Shown in pieces: positions 50,500 through 63,306 of a stretch of 64,000 nucleotides of DNA. The stretch's first letter is position 1. Each line of letters starts with the position of its first letter. The DNA comes from Owenia fusiformis (lineage: Eukaryota; Annelida; Polychaeta; Sabellida; Oweniidae). Location: assembly GCA_903813345.2 (NCBI GenBank), contig CAIIXF020000011.1, forward strand, positions 501,001 through 565,000, written 5' to 3'. The notes beneath the pieces were generated by a model. The model was not told the origin of the DNA. It saw only the letters and a list, made by a program, of their open reading frames with translations, and ran no database searches. Both the position numbers and the translations under genes were made by a program.

Positions 50500-52660
50500 A
50501 GTTCAATGTTTTATCCAAGACATCCGACTGGACTCTCAGCTGACTTCTTACAGAAACTCAGTGCTGATGTCAAAACACAGAGGTCCAACATCTTCAATGA
50601 GCTCATGGTACCTTCAGAAGAGTTGACCGATTAAAAAATATCTGATCAGCTTAAAAATCCAAGACCTATTTGATGAGGCTAAGACAAGAGGGTGGTATGC
50701 AGTTATGCACCCAATAGAAGTGGGATGCAGAGCCCAGCCTCTTCACTATGCTACCTCTTGTCCAAGTTAGAACGATTTCCATCCCAGATGCGAGGACAGT
50801 GAGTGGAGGAAACATCTGTGAAACACCATTGTGTTGGGCCAAGTAGAAGACAAAAGCTTCTCTTGGGAAGGAGAGATGAAGCCCACAGTGTTCGTGGATG
50901 GCTTCAACACTGGCAAGTGAAAAAGATCAGAGAGCTCCAACAGATGCTTCTTAAGAGATTACTTCATCTTAGAGAAAATCTAAAGAGAAGCGCAGGACCA
51001 GGAAGACATTCTTTGAAAATCTCTATAGGCTCACATCAAACTTGTTAGGGAACCAAAGAGTGCCCGTATGGCATATACGCAGGATCAAGCAGAAGCAAAT
51101 ACTTTGGCAGCGCACAGTGACCCAGATCGAAATATGCCATCGAGTAATTTCCCAATTGACATCTCACCATATTTATCATCAAAACCGTTTGACCAGTCAG
51201 ATTTTAAGCTTGATGAGGTAAGAACATACATTAGGAAGGCATACATGGTGTACAAGAACAGCCATAAGCTGTTAATACACCTATGGTGATTGCTAACAAG
51301 CATCCAGAACAAGAAAAATCTAGCAAGGACTTGGGCTTTGGCGGAAAGGTGCTTCATTCCAAAGGAGCTAAAATTTGAGGGACTGGACCAGTTCAAGTAG
51401 ACATCATTATCGGATGCTGAGGGAAAGATCTTCTGGGCCATTGTGGTCAAGTCTCACAGTTATTTCCTACTGGCCTGCCAAGCATTCAGAAAAGTGGTAT
51501 CCCAAGACATCAAGGGTGCATATAGCAGCAATAAGCCAACTTGTGAAGGAAGCCAAGGAAGAGAATAAGTAGTTTGGCTGGACCTAAGGTCTACCTAGTG
51601 TCCCTCACCAACTGATACTAGAGGTACAAGTTAACTTTCACGTACCAAAACCAACAGATGTAGTCAATCTGACAATGGGACACACAAACTCCTTGAAGTT
51701 GCACAATTACATTTGGCAATAATACCACTAATTAGCAGAGTTCAGAGAAAGGCATAGTGGCAGACCGCACTGTATCAGTAGTTCTCTTCGTAACATCAAT
51801 GAACTTACTGCTCAAGGCAGGGATGATGCAGTGTAAGGTTTCAAAAGCAAACGAAGGTGCAAAACACTTACCATACAGAGCTTTCATGGATGACATCACA
51901 GTTATGACCAGTTCAGCAGTGGGTACAAGATGAAAGTGGGTACTTGCATGAAGTTAAAAACCAACCAGGTCAAGAAGCATGGTTTTGGTTGATGGCAAGC
52001 TTTCTCCAATGCAGTTCAAAATAAATGGCAAGCATGGCAAGCAAATACCAACAGGGCAAGATAAAGAAACAATTGTCTAGAGAAGAACTATGTGTGGTTT
52101 GAACAAAACAGCTGAAGTGTCAAGGGACCTGGACAAGTGGCTTAGAGCCATTGACTCAAGTCATATATCGGGGTGTTATGATATTACTCCCCGATTTCAG
52201 TGGCCTTTCCAGATTAACATTACCTGGGAATTACTTGACATTACATTACCTGACATTACCTGGGAACCCTCACTTCAGCACTTCTTGAAATGGAATAACC
52301 TTTGGTCCATGGACCAAGGGAGGCTCAGTTTCCTATTAAGAGCTTTCCCTGACCTGGTCTCAACTCCATCAAACCTCAGACTTTGGGGGAAGGAAGAAAC
52401 CGCCAACTGCCCCACGTGCATGGCAACTGAATGACACATACATTAAATCATATACTCATTATTTGGGTTACAGCTCCCGCTAATGGACAATACAGATGGC
52501 ATCATGATTGAGGCTAAGGATGCCCATACTTTGATCTGGGCCTACCTTCAATATCTATCTCGTGTTAATTTGATCTGGGCATTATTTACCACTACCACTT
52601 TTAACATGTCTCATCAGATCGACTTTTGCACATGTGACAATAAAATAGCCTGACTTGTAT
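50500..52660 (+). pseudogene. Decayed non-LTR retrotransposon reverse transcriptase
   Basis: Pieces in shifting frames resemble a LINE-type reverse transcriptase in the right order: IPKELKFEGLDQF and DAEGKIFWAIV (51350-51440, fingers), a palm-like YRAFMDDITVMTSS (51880-51918), WLRAIDSSHISG (52138-52173), then a C-terminal NCPTCMATE Cys motif (52405-52431). Stops and frameshifts break it many times. The FMDD box in place of FADD is typical of one widespread animal retroelement group. No intact ORF exists. Confidence 0.75.
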
Positions 52661-54708
52661 TGTGCTGTCATATTGGAATTACACTATCATAATGAACACT
52701 TCATGTACTTGTAAGCAGTGCATACAAGATGCAAAATTTGGCCAAAATTTCACCAATGAGCAACATTGGGCTCTATCTACTTGACTCTGCTAGAGGAGCT
52801 TCAGCCCTTGAATTTGATATTAGTGTTTAGAAGTTAACATTTTGAACAAAAGTGCCCCCCCCCCTTTTTCAGTTACATAATCATGTGAAGTGTCAACACT
52901 TAATTTCTTACAAAGTTTTTCCAAAATTTCAATTGCAAATATGTTCAAAATTAATGTACCTATATATTCAAAATCATAAATGCTCATGAATAACCAAGAC
53001 TGTTACCTAGAGGGAAAGATATTGGTCGTTACCATTGAAAAATGCCAAAAATAATAGAGGTTGTCACATATTATGCAAATGGGAAAATTTGCATAATTAT
53101 TGCATTTTTATAAGTATATTATAATAGCTCCATTTTTGTTTCACTTACAGCTTTCAATTATCAAAACTGTGGAAGTTATTGTACTTTGAAATGATTAACA
53201 TCAACTCTTTCTCAAGAAGTGCCACGCCCCTTTTCAGTAATATAATCATGTGAAGTATTATAACTTAGTGTCTGACAATGTTTTTCCAAAACTTTCAATT
53301 GCAAATATGTTCAAAATTAAAGGCAGAATCTGATCTATAGGGGGTGACAAAATTACAAGCAACATGTATAATTGACCTACCAATCTATTCCTTACAATAT
53401 CAAATACAATATCTCCCAAAGATTCACAATATGTTATAAATTGGTGAAGTTATTAATGTTTCAAAGTGCAAAAATGAGTGAAAAATGTTTAAATTCTCCC
53501 AATTAATAAGAATGGTAACCATTCTTATAGAAAAATAATACATTATTGTAAAAATCTTTAGTTTTCCTTGAATAAAGTATGCACTTTTGTGATTTTTAGA
53601 AAATAGACATGACAAGGAATGACATGAGCCAAAAATATTCTAAAATTGAAACAATTTTTTGTTAAGCCTGCTCGCTATCTCTGATTCTCTCTTTAATGTA
53701 CTTATATATTCAAATTCATTCATGTTCATGGATGACTAAGACTGGTCACTCAGGCAGCAAGGTATTGTGTGATACCGTTGTAAAGAGGCAAAGATTACGA
53801 TAAATGATGTCACATTTTATGCAAATGAGACTATTTGCATAATTATTACATCTTATATAATATGGGATACTATAATAGCTTCATTTTGGTACCACTTACA
53901 GCTTTCAACTCTCAAAACTGTAGAAGTTATTATACTTTAAGATGATTAAAATCAATTCTTTCACAAGAAGTGCCACGCCTCTTTTCAGTAACATTATCGT
54001 GTGTCTGACAATGTTTTTCCAAAAGTTTCGAATTTTTTTGTTGCAAATATGTTCAAAATTAATGTACCTATATATTTAAATTTATTTATGTGAATGAATG
54101 ACTAAGACTGATCACTCAGGCAGAAAGGTATAATGTGATACCGTTGTAAAGAGGCAAGAATTATGATTGATGATGTCATATTTTATGCAAATGAGACAAT
54201 TTGCATAATTATTGCATCTGATAATATAGGATACTATAATTGCTTCATTTTGGTACCACTTACAGCTTTCAAATCTCAAAACTCTGGAAGTTATTATACT
54301 TTGAGGTAATTAACATCAACTCTTTCAAAAATCCAAGATGGCCGATAAGATGGCTGCCAATAAATACCATGGGACAATATTTCATTCTGGGAACATGCAA
54401 AAATCTTTAGTATGGACCTTTAGGATTACAAAAATGTACATTAAAAAATACATCTTTCGGGTGCATGGGAACCCCTCCTTCCTACCCGTCTATTTGACTA
54501 TCGGAGTTTTTATGGGCATTCAGATTATAAATAAAGCCCCGGAGCCGCATCAGTATACACTCCGTGGCAGTACTCGTCTTCAACATAGCATTGGAGTTTG
54601 TTGGAAGTGATGGCATACCAAGTCACATGGCGGTGTTACTAATTCAAAAGCATGATTTTAAGCCACCCTGTAAATAATGTCATGTGACAGTCACGTGCTT
54701 GTTTACTT

Positions 54709-54726
54709 CCGGTAAACATGTTATGA
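54709..54726. promoter_or_regulatory. Palindromic GTTTAC/GTAAAC site upstream of the small secreted gene
   Basis: GTTTACTTCCGGTAAAC lies about 80-95 bp upstream of the start codon at 54804. The arms GTTTAC and GTAAAC are forkhead-like and the centre holds an ETS-like TTCCGG. A CACGTG E-box lies just upstream, near 54692. This is a promoter candidate by position and motif only. Confidence 0.3.
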
Positions 54727-54803
54727 AATAATTTTTCGTATCTAATCTTTTCTCGTGACTTAAATCAATGCGAAGTCGCTTTTGTAGAGACAATTGCTTC
54801 ACG

Positions 54804-57800
54804 ATGGTGTCTGGACTTTTGTTGGGAGCTTCAACTTTATTTGTAGTTATAGTTTGTGCGGTCGGCGGCCCATTACACGCCTCTTGTACCATCGAATGGT
54901 GAGTGGAGAATTATTTTCTGATTTGTTTTGCATTTTTGAAATTATGGATCTAGCCTAGTTGGGAAGAAAAATAAATGACACATGGATTTTCTATCACCAT
55001 TTCCTAACCAAGGTCGTCTGAAAGCCCATAATTTCCAATATTGTCTAGATAAATATTCCTAAAATTTGTATATTTTACATTTTGTATAGATCTAATCCCA
55101 TCCACTGATGTATAAAAAATGGTTACCTGTATTTTACAGGCGGGCAGGCGACCCAGGCGGCCGCTTTTATTTTTTTCATAGAGGTGGTAGGATCAAAAAC
55201 ACATTCCAACATTATTTTATTGCATGATTATCTTTGAGATTCTGTCGTCGTGTATTGCTAACCACAATTGGAAAAAGTTCCCTACCCGAATTAAAAGTTA
55301 CCAAATTGTCGTTGAAAATAAGAAATCGTGTTTACTGAAGCAAGGTTGGGATGTTTAATTGAAAGGAATCAGGGCAATCTGTGAGGTTCGTTTTTTCTTG
55401 CTCTTCACAAGATAGCACCCATTTGTTTAGTAATATCCCATCGAACAAAGTTCGGAGGGATATAGGGAACGCCTCCATCCGTCGTCCGTACATACGTCCT
55501 TCCGTCCGTCTGTCGGGGCAATAACTCAAATACTGTTGACCCGATTTTGTTCATATTTCATACACATGTGCACTATGGGGGTAGAAGTTCTGCTCGAAAG
55601 CCGATTTTCAAAATGGCCGATCGTTTTAAAATGCTGTAATGTTAATTCAAGATGCTGTAACTTTTTTATTTGTGGGAGATGTTTATGTTAATGACAATGT
55701 TTTTGTCTTTCACATAGTCTGCTATGCCAGTTACCAAAACTCTGTGTTTCAGTAACAAAATGTCTGAACATTGAACATTTTCCTTATTTCATGCATTGTG
55801 ATTAGAATTTCTACATTCGAAGACAAATGTGTGTCAATGTACAATTGCGAACTAAAAGTTCAGGAGACACAGATTTTTCGATTTAATACCTCACTATTGT
55901 AACATAAACAGAACAGGTTAAAAGTGCAGATCTTAACCATTATTTTAAATTCTGTGTACGTAACACAAGTGAGAAATTAAATCAACAATTCTGTCATCTT
56001 CTGAACTATGTGTTTGCAAATATGTACATTATTGTAGATATACATGTTTGATACTGATACACATTTGTGATGAAAATGTAGTGCTCCCTCCTCATCTGAC
56101 CAAAAGAATCATTTGGTGGGGAACAAATTCCACGTCGATTGTCTCAAAAGAAATGAGAAGCACCCATCACCCCCCCCCTGTGGATGCCTATGTTAAATAT
56201 GACCAGATGCCAAAATAAATGCCATCACATCAGTAAATGTTCTTTTTACAGGTCATGGGATGCCAAATGTAGTGACGTCAACAATGCTATTGTTAAATGC
56301 CATCACATCAGTAAATGTTCTTTTTACAGGTCATGGGATGCCAAATGTAGTGACGTCAACAATGCTATTGTTAAATGCCATCGCATCAGTTAATGTTGTT
56401 TTTACAGGTCATGGGATGCCAAATGTAGTGACGTCAACAATGCTATTGTTAAATGCCATCGCATCAGTTAATGTTGTTTTTACAGGTCATGGGATGCCAA
56501 ATGTAGTGACGTCAACAATGCAATTGTTAAATGCCATCACATCAGTAAATATTCTTTTCACAGGTCATGGGATGCCAAATGTACTGATGTCAACAATGCT
56601 ATTGTTAAACAAATAGCTTTATGGAAAACAGATGACAACTGCAAAGGAGGAGGAGAGAAATGCCTCTACGCGGTAAGAAAAATGTTTATGTGATATTTGT
56701 TTCTATCTGAATTCGCAAACGTACATTTAGATATGATAAATGCCACATTGAATCATCCCAAAAATTTCTAATCATATTTGTGAATTCAGCTTCTGCTGTC
56801 TGCCAGATAAACCTATGAATTAGCATTAATTAAACCCTTTGTTTTGAAGTTGAAATAAAGAACAACCCAATAGTCAACTAAGAGTGATCTATTCAGGAAG
56901 AAAAATGAACACAAATGTTTCTCATTTCAAGCATATTGGTTGGACTTTTCAACCATTTCAATCACTACGTCTTGGAAAATGAAATTACAGTTTCGCTGCT
57001 TGCGCTTGTTTTGCCGTTTCAAGAATTCCAATCAATTTCCCCACGCTATTTTCAATTTCACTTTCATTTCAACCATTTCAAGCAGTTCGGCCATTTTACC
57101 CCCGTTTCAAGCATTTCGCCCGCCAGTGTATACAGGGCTTTAGATTATCATTTTGATCTATGTTCTGACATGCCCTATGTAACATAATAAACTAATGATA
57201 AATTCATGTAAGATATTACTGAACATATATGATTACGATATAGCTTTTACGACCAAAATCCATTTAAATATATGTTCTTAAGAAATGTATATGTAAGTTG
57301 TACCTTATATCTTTGAAATTAGAAACTTAATATCTTTAAATAAGAAACTTTTCTTCTTTAAATTAGAAACTTTATATCTTTAAATTAGAAACTTTTTATT
57401 TTGAAATTAGAAACTTCATTATGTCCTAATTTAGAAACTTTTCATTTTGAAATTAGAAACTTTTCATTATGTCCTAATTTGTTGTTGCAGCTTGTGAGTA
57501 GAACTGACAGAATAATAAAAGCGACACACACCACACCTAAGAAGGGATATGTCGATGATCTCACATTTACTTTTACACAGAATAGCAACATTTGTAACGT
57601 CAATGTAAGTTTTTATATCACAAATATAAATATGAAGTTTTTGCAAGAAAGTAATGGAAAAATAAAAATGAAATTGAATATAAAATAAAATATAGAATAT
57701 AAAAAAACATCATCATAATGAAATAACATAATTTCATTATGTTTATTTTAACTTCTTAAAAACATTTTGTCTTTGACTTTGATTGAAATTTTAAAATTCA

Positions 57801-59235
57801 AATCTTAAATTTACTCCTGTATTAACAGTATGCTAGCATATATCCTCACCATGGTTTTCTGTATAGCACTGAAATCGTAGGGTGTCAATGTTATTTTATG
57901 AAACCCTTTATTTTAAGAAGTGATTAAAAGTTTGTTAACATTTGTTCTTCCAGGGTCACTCAACCTCGGAGACGTGGTATGCTGTTTTAGACTATAGCAC
58001 TAATTACTGCAACCTGAACAACCTGATCACAGGTAAATGCTTTAAGTTATTGTGATAAAAGGTAAACACTTTGACCTTCCTGATAACAGGTAAACACTAT
58101 GACCTTCCTAATAAAAGGTAAACACTATGACCTTCCTAATAACAGGTAAAAAATATGACCTTCCTGAAAACAGATAAACACTATGACCTTCCTAATAAAA
58201 GGTTAACACTATGACCTTCCCAATAAAAGGTAAACACTATGACCTTCCTAATAACAGGTAAAAAATATGACCTTCCTGATAACAGGTAAACACTATGACC
58301 TTCCTGATAACAGGTAAACACTATGACCTTCCTGATAACAGGTAAACACTATGACCTTCCTGAAAACAGATAAACACTATGACCTTCCTAATAAAAGGTA
58401 AACACTATGACCTTCCTAATAAAAGGTAAAAACTATGACCTTCCTGATAACAGGTAAAAACTATGATCTTCCTGAAAACAGGTAAACACTATGACCTTCC
58501 TGATAACAGGTAAACACTATGACCTTCCTGATAACAGGTAAACACTATGACCTTCCTGATAACAGGTAAAAACTATGACCTTACTGATAACAGGTAAACA
58601 CTATGACCTTCCTGATAACAGGTAAACACTATGGCCTCCCTGAAAACAGATAAACACTATGACCTTCCTAATAAAAGGTAAACACTATGACCTTCCTAAT
58701 AAAAGGTAAAAACTATGACCTTCCTGATAACAGGTAAAAACTATGACCTTCCTGAAAACAGGTAAACACTATGACCTTCCTGATAACAGGTAAACACTAT
58801 GACTTCCTGATAAGAGGTAAACACTATGACCTTCCTGATAACAGGAAAATACCATGACCTTCCTGATATCAGGTTAACAATATGGCCTTACTGATAACAG
58901 GTAAACACTATGACCTTCCTGATAAAAGGTAAACACCTTAAACTTCCTGATAACAGGTTAACACTATGACCTTCCTGATAACAGGTAAACACTATGACCT
59001 TCCTGATAAAAGGTTAACACTATGACCTTCCCGATAACAGGTAAACACCAGTATCATATTTGTTATGTGCAGCCTTTTTATTATTAAGTATTCTATCACG
59101 TTTATTGTACTGCATTCTCTTTACTATTGTACTACATTTTCAGGAGCTGGGCTAGACAAGGCTAAGGCCTACAGTGAGACTACCAGTGACAGGATCTGTA
59201 CGCAATATTCTTCAAGAAACTGTGACAAGTATTAA
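54804..59235 (+). CDS. Small secreted Cys-containing protein, 5 exons, 162 aa, function unknown
   Basis: Exons: 54804-54898, 56564-56672, 57491-57604, 57954-58032, 59144-59235. Phases agree (2, 0, 0, 1) and the total is 163 codons with the stop. The signal peptide is MVSGLLLGASTLFVVIVCAV. The mature part contains EWSWDAKCTDVNNAIVKQ, GGGEKCLYA, KATHTTPKKGYVDDLTFTF, STSETWYAVLDYSTNYCNL and ICTQYSSRNC. It resembles an uncharacterised secreted family that I believe also occurs in fish and amphioxus, from memory and unverified. No catalytic motif is evident. About eight cysteines suggest a disulphide-bonded extracellular domain. A polyadenylation signal AATAAA lies at 59307, 72 bp after the stop. 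Confidence 0.85.
55437..55620 (+). repeat. Dispersed repeat fragment with a CCGTCCGTC tract
   Basis: CATCGAACAAAGTTCGGAGG, a CGTCCTTCCGTCCGTCTGTC tract and GGGGCAATAACTCAAATACT lie in intron 1 of the small secreted gene. The pattern is like dispersed repeats of molluscan genomes (recognition from memory). Confidence 0.5.
56195..56570 (+). repeat. Tandem array of exon 2 starts with 3' splice sites
   Basis: Five copies of a unit of about 78 bp carry TTCTTTTTACAG followed by GTCATGGGATGCCAAATGTA and GTGACGTCAACAATGCTATT. Acceptor junctions lie near 56250, 56331, 56409, 56487 and 56564. Only the last continues into the rest of exon 2. The first four return to the intron-like GCCATCACATCAGTAAATGT. 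The exon part still encodes SWDAKCSDVNNAIVK in each copy. Confidence 0.9.
57305..57480 (+). repeat. Degenerate tandem repeat of AAATTAGAAACTT
   Basis: About nine copies of a unit of 17-22 bp based on AAATTAGAAACTTT with variable TTATATC or TTCATT linkers lie in intron 2, ending just before the acceptor of exon 3 (57491). Confidence 0.75.
58022..59045 (+). repeat. 29-bp minisatellite carrying a 5' splice-site motif
   Basis: About 35 copies of a unit like CTGATAACAGGTAAACACTA plus TGACCTTC fill most of intron 4. The first unit is the real exon 4 end, CTGATCACAG|GTAAATGC at 58023-58040. The array therefore appears to have grown from the exon-intron boundary and multiplied a CAG|GTAAAC donor-like site. 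Variants have AAAAG or AACAG before GT. Confidence 0.9.
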
Positions 59236-59312
59236 TAACATAACATTCCAGGACATTTCAATATTTGTAGACAATAATTAACATCCATGACTTTCTGTGC
59301 AGTTTCAATAAA

Positions 59313-61315
59313 ATTTCAACAATTATTTCCATGAAAATCAGTTGGATAACATCGATAATGTTGTGTGATGAGACAATGGAGAAAAGGTGTTTCTGGAAAA
59401 TCTTACATCCCTGGTAGTTAAGAAATCACTTATACAAGGGGTCCATAAAGTCTCTTTACAATTACAATACAAAGTCTGTGTAGTGAAAAGACTTTATTGA
59501 CACCCTGTGAGTATGTGTATATGACAATTATGTATTTGTAAAGGCCTTTTAGCTAAATGTTGTCAAATGCTTCATGCCTGTTGCCATAGAGATGTTAAGA
59601 ACTCCATTCAATGTATATTCGATATGTGCTTATAATTGCTGTAAAATTGCTTGATTTCAACAGGCAAACTTACTGAAAATAATAATTTCGACATTTGCCC
59701 TTTCGCCTGTTGCCATAGAAATGTAAAGAACTCCTTTCAGTGAATCTTCGATATATGCTGCTGTAAAATAGCTTGTATATAGATTTTTACAAATAACAAA
59801 TTGGATTTTTATTTTCACATGAAAGTGATGTGAGTTTTGATGTATGAACATAATAAGTTACTAGACAACATAGAATAAAAATATTGATTTCTATAAAGCT
59901 TTTGTCTGTATGTGTTTTTTTCCAGATAACTTCATCGGTATGAGTGTGGTATCTCAAAAATGGAAGAATCATGAACTTTTTTAGTCATGACAAGGGGCAA
60001 CAAACAGATATGTTAAGAAAAATTTTCCAAAAATTGTCACTACTAGTACTTTACATTTTTTTTTATAACAATGAAATGATTGTAAGAGACATATTTGATT
60101 GCTGTTTGAAGATGGTACATAAACAATTTTATTCTCTGGATCTCTTTTTCCTACTTTACCTATGGATACTTTAACTATGGATCCTCAATGGTCAAACATT
60201 TCACCCGATTTGAACCTTTGGTTTAATGTGTTTCTGCAAATACAGTCACAAAAACAGACTCCCATGTATCTTAAATTTTGACAATTCTTGCACCAACGGC
60301 AAAATTGACACAGGTTAAATTTTTTTTCAATTTGTCAGTGCCAATTTCCAACTTTTCACACCTTTATGTACTTAAAATTCACTGAGCTTTTTCAGAATTC
60401 AAAAATTCCAAAGAAGCCCTGCATTTATTGAATGACTCATGATTGACTTCAATGCTTCAACCCATGGGGTAGGTGCATCCATGCACCCTCTGGGTCTCTG
60501 AGGATCGTGTTGGCCCAAGTCCTTACGACAATCCAACGCATTAGAGGCGGTGTTCACCGTCTACCCATGGGGCATTCATTGATATTAAAGTTTTGATTTT
60601 ACAGAGCCATCTATACAAAAAAATACAAACACTTCATTTATTTTTCATCATATTTATTTCATTTTGAGATTTCTACACTCCAATGGATAATATAATCTTA
60701 CATGATACGATAATATAATTAAAAGTATAAAAAACATCAATCATTTAAATATGATGTTTATAAATTTGATTATTACATTCATTGCAAATACAATTGCTGT
60801 TTCAAATGGAATTGCGAAGTTGCATATTGTACAAACAATATTTATGCACTGTACCATGTATTTATTAAGTGTTACCATGAATTTTTTATAATTAGCATTT
60901 TGTCATTTTGGTGTTTATCAAATTTGACTCTAATTTACCTTACTTTTGATAATTTATTTGTGCTATTTAAATAAAAATGTATCTAGGCTAGACTTAAGAA
61001 TCTGAAAAATTGAACACTGCCAAACTGACCAATTTGGTACAATATCTGGAAATACAAAGCGAGAGATGAAGTATTAAACTTGAAAATAAATACAATTCCA
61101 TGTGACATCAACTACATGTGACATGGAGATAAAGTTTTGTTTCTAATAATTTTACAACATTAAGGCACATTATGACACAATACTGACACATGCATTGTGT
61201 CACTAAGACACTTACATTGTATCTCTACTGAGACACATCCATAAGTCACTAACAAACATTAAATATATTGTTACAATATATATCCATTTTGGTCACTAAT
61301 ATATAAACAATATGT
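59313..61315. other. AT-rich intergenic sequence with no supported gene
   Basis: A duplicated GCCTGTTGCCATAGA(G/A)ATGT lies near 59577 and 59704. A compact GC-richer patch at 60440-60590 is bounded by CCCATGGGGTAGG and CTACCCATGGGG and stands out from its surroundings, but matches nothing I recognise. No ORF has a domain. Confidence 0.4.
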
Positions 61316-61317
61316 TA

Positions 61318-61650
61318 CTAAAATACAGCAAACATGTCACTAATTCACATTTCATATGTCACTAATACACATTACATATGTCACTAATTCACATTACATA
61401 TGTCGCTAATACACATTACTTATATGTCACTAGTTCACATTACATATGTCACTAATTCACATTACATATGTCACTAATTCACATTACATATGTCACTAAT
61501 ACACATTACTTATGTCACTAGTTCACATTACATATGTCACTAATTCACATTACATATGTCACTAATACACATTACATATGTCACTAATTCACATTACATA
61601 TGTCACTAATACACATTACATATGTCACTAGTTCACATTACTTAAGTCAC
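61318..61650 (+). repeat. 22-bp minisatellite, about 15 copies
   Basis: The unit ATATGTCACTAATTCACATT or its ATACACATTAC variant is repeated with few changes. GACACA words flank it. Confidence 0.9.
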
Positions 61651-62342
61651 TAATACAAATATCCACTGTCATTATTGATTTTAAGAAAGACACATTCATA
61701 TTATATCAGACACATAGACACATTTATATGACGCAATATTCACAATTTGACCTGAACATATTGCATTGCAACTATTCTATGCACTGTATTACTTGAACAT
61801 TCTTAAAGTGGGTGGTGTTGAACAAGAAAATCAGCTAACAAACTAAGATATTATCCACAGACATGTCTCTTATAAACACTACACTGTCTACCTTAAATAT
61901 TTGTTATAGTTAGACATCTTAGATGAAATTTTTTATAAAAACATGAATACTGAGATGTTTTAATAAAGAGACCACAAATGAGGGCTGTTCAATAAATACT
62001 GATGTAATAAATAGACCACATACAATATCAATACTGATACATGGTTCTACACTCAGAAACATTCAGATTCAGATTTTCAGATATTTATAACTATTTTGAA
62101 AATTATATATGACATTCAATACAACATGACGCTCTCAAGAGCATATATGTTGGTTTTAACTGGACAGAAATGGGTCAGTGACACCAACAGGTAAGACAAA
62201 TAAAAATGGAGTGGAGAAATACCTGAGAATGACACTGGCCCAAGTCTGTTGGAAATAATTTCAAAAATGTAAAAAATATTAACACTCGGGGACAGAGACA
62301 CAGGACACGAGAACGGGTAATTGCTGCTAAGTTTATAATATG

Positions 62343-63235
62343 TATACAGTAAAACCTGTCCGATGGAATACCTCTCTGTAGGGAAAACCTATGAACAAGG
62401 AATGCTTTTCAAAAGAACCAAATATTTTTCTATTGACTTACATGTTAACGGACCCTCTCTGTAGGGAAAACCTGTGAACAGGGAACAAGGAACACTATTT
62501 TGGGGCAAATTATAAATATTCACCTGTGAACAAGGAATATGGAATATTGGTGACACTGTATATTCCATTATTTTTCAGAGGTGTGAAAGTCCTAAGCCAA
62601 TATCTGATCCTAAAAAGCTTGGATTAATATGACTGAGATTAAGATAAGCCAATTGTTTACAGTATGTAGCATCCCACCCACTGTTAATTACCCTGATATA
62701 TTAACCTAATTACATCAAATCAGTTGTGATAATCTAGGGACCCAGGGACTGACAATTGTTTTAAGGGGATAACAGATAAGTACATGTGTCATGTTGAGCC
62801 AAATCTCTTTAAATCTTTTACTGATCCAAACTTCTAGATTATCAATGATATAAAATGGGGTTGATGAAACTTGAAATTCAGTTCTTAGCAACAGATTTCT
62901 ACACATCATATCAAAAATTACATCAACTAGACATCATCAGACGCCAGTAGCAGCGGCTAAAATCAACATAGGGAGAACGCTCCTTACCCTCAGCCAATGG
63001 AGGGAGGCGGGAGACCTTCATACATCTTCCAAGATGTCACTACAAGGTCTAGCAACCAAGTATTGGTACAATTGGCATTGGTACAATCAATCAACACCCA
63101 TATAGATACAAATATGGTTATTCGGCAAGTTTGAGTTTGCTGAAATTGTGGCCCCTCTCTATAGGGAAAACCTCTGAACAAGGAAACTTTCCTCCAGTCC
63201 CAAGAGCATTCCCTGTTCGCAGGTTTTACTGTATA
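62343..63235. mobile_element. 0.9-kb MITE
   Basis: TATACAGTAAAACCTG (62343) and CAGGTTTTACTGTATA (63220-63235) are inverted ends. Internal TAGGGAAAACCT(A/C)TGAACA words recur at 62381, 62466 and 63161. There is no ORF with a domain. Confidence 0.8.
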
Positions 63236-63306
63236 TATAAGTTGATAAGACAAAATGTGGCAGAGTACAGATTTTCAATAGTAAAGACATTTTCAAATCT
63301 TTAAAA

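Larger units (their letters stand above)
48741..54480. mobile_element. 5.7-kb fold-back structure with long inverted arms
   Basis: The left arm (48741-49630) and right arm (about 52850-54480) are inverted: for example GAACATGCAAAAATCTTTAG (right, 54391) against its complement near 48825, and AAGTGCCACGCCCCTTTTCA (right, 53217) against its complement near 49240. Each arm has two or more direct repeats of about 400-450 bp containing GCAAATATGTTCAAAATTAA. The centre holds a reverse transcriptase relic. Confidence 0.75.

Noticed and set aside
56184-56616. Repeat protein of 118 aa in the exon 2 array
   Set aside because: That frame is different from the spliced coding frame and simply runs through the 78-bp tandem repeat.
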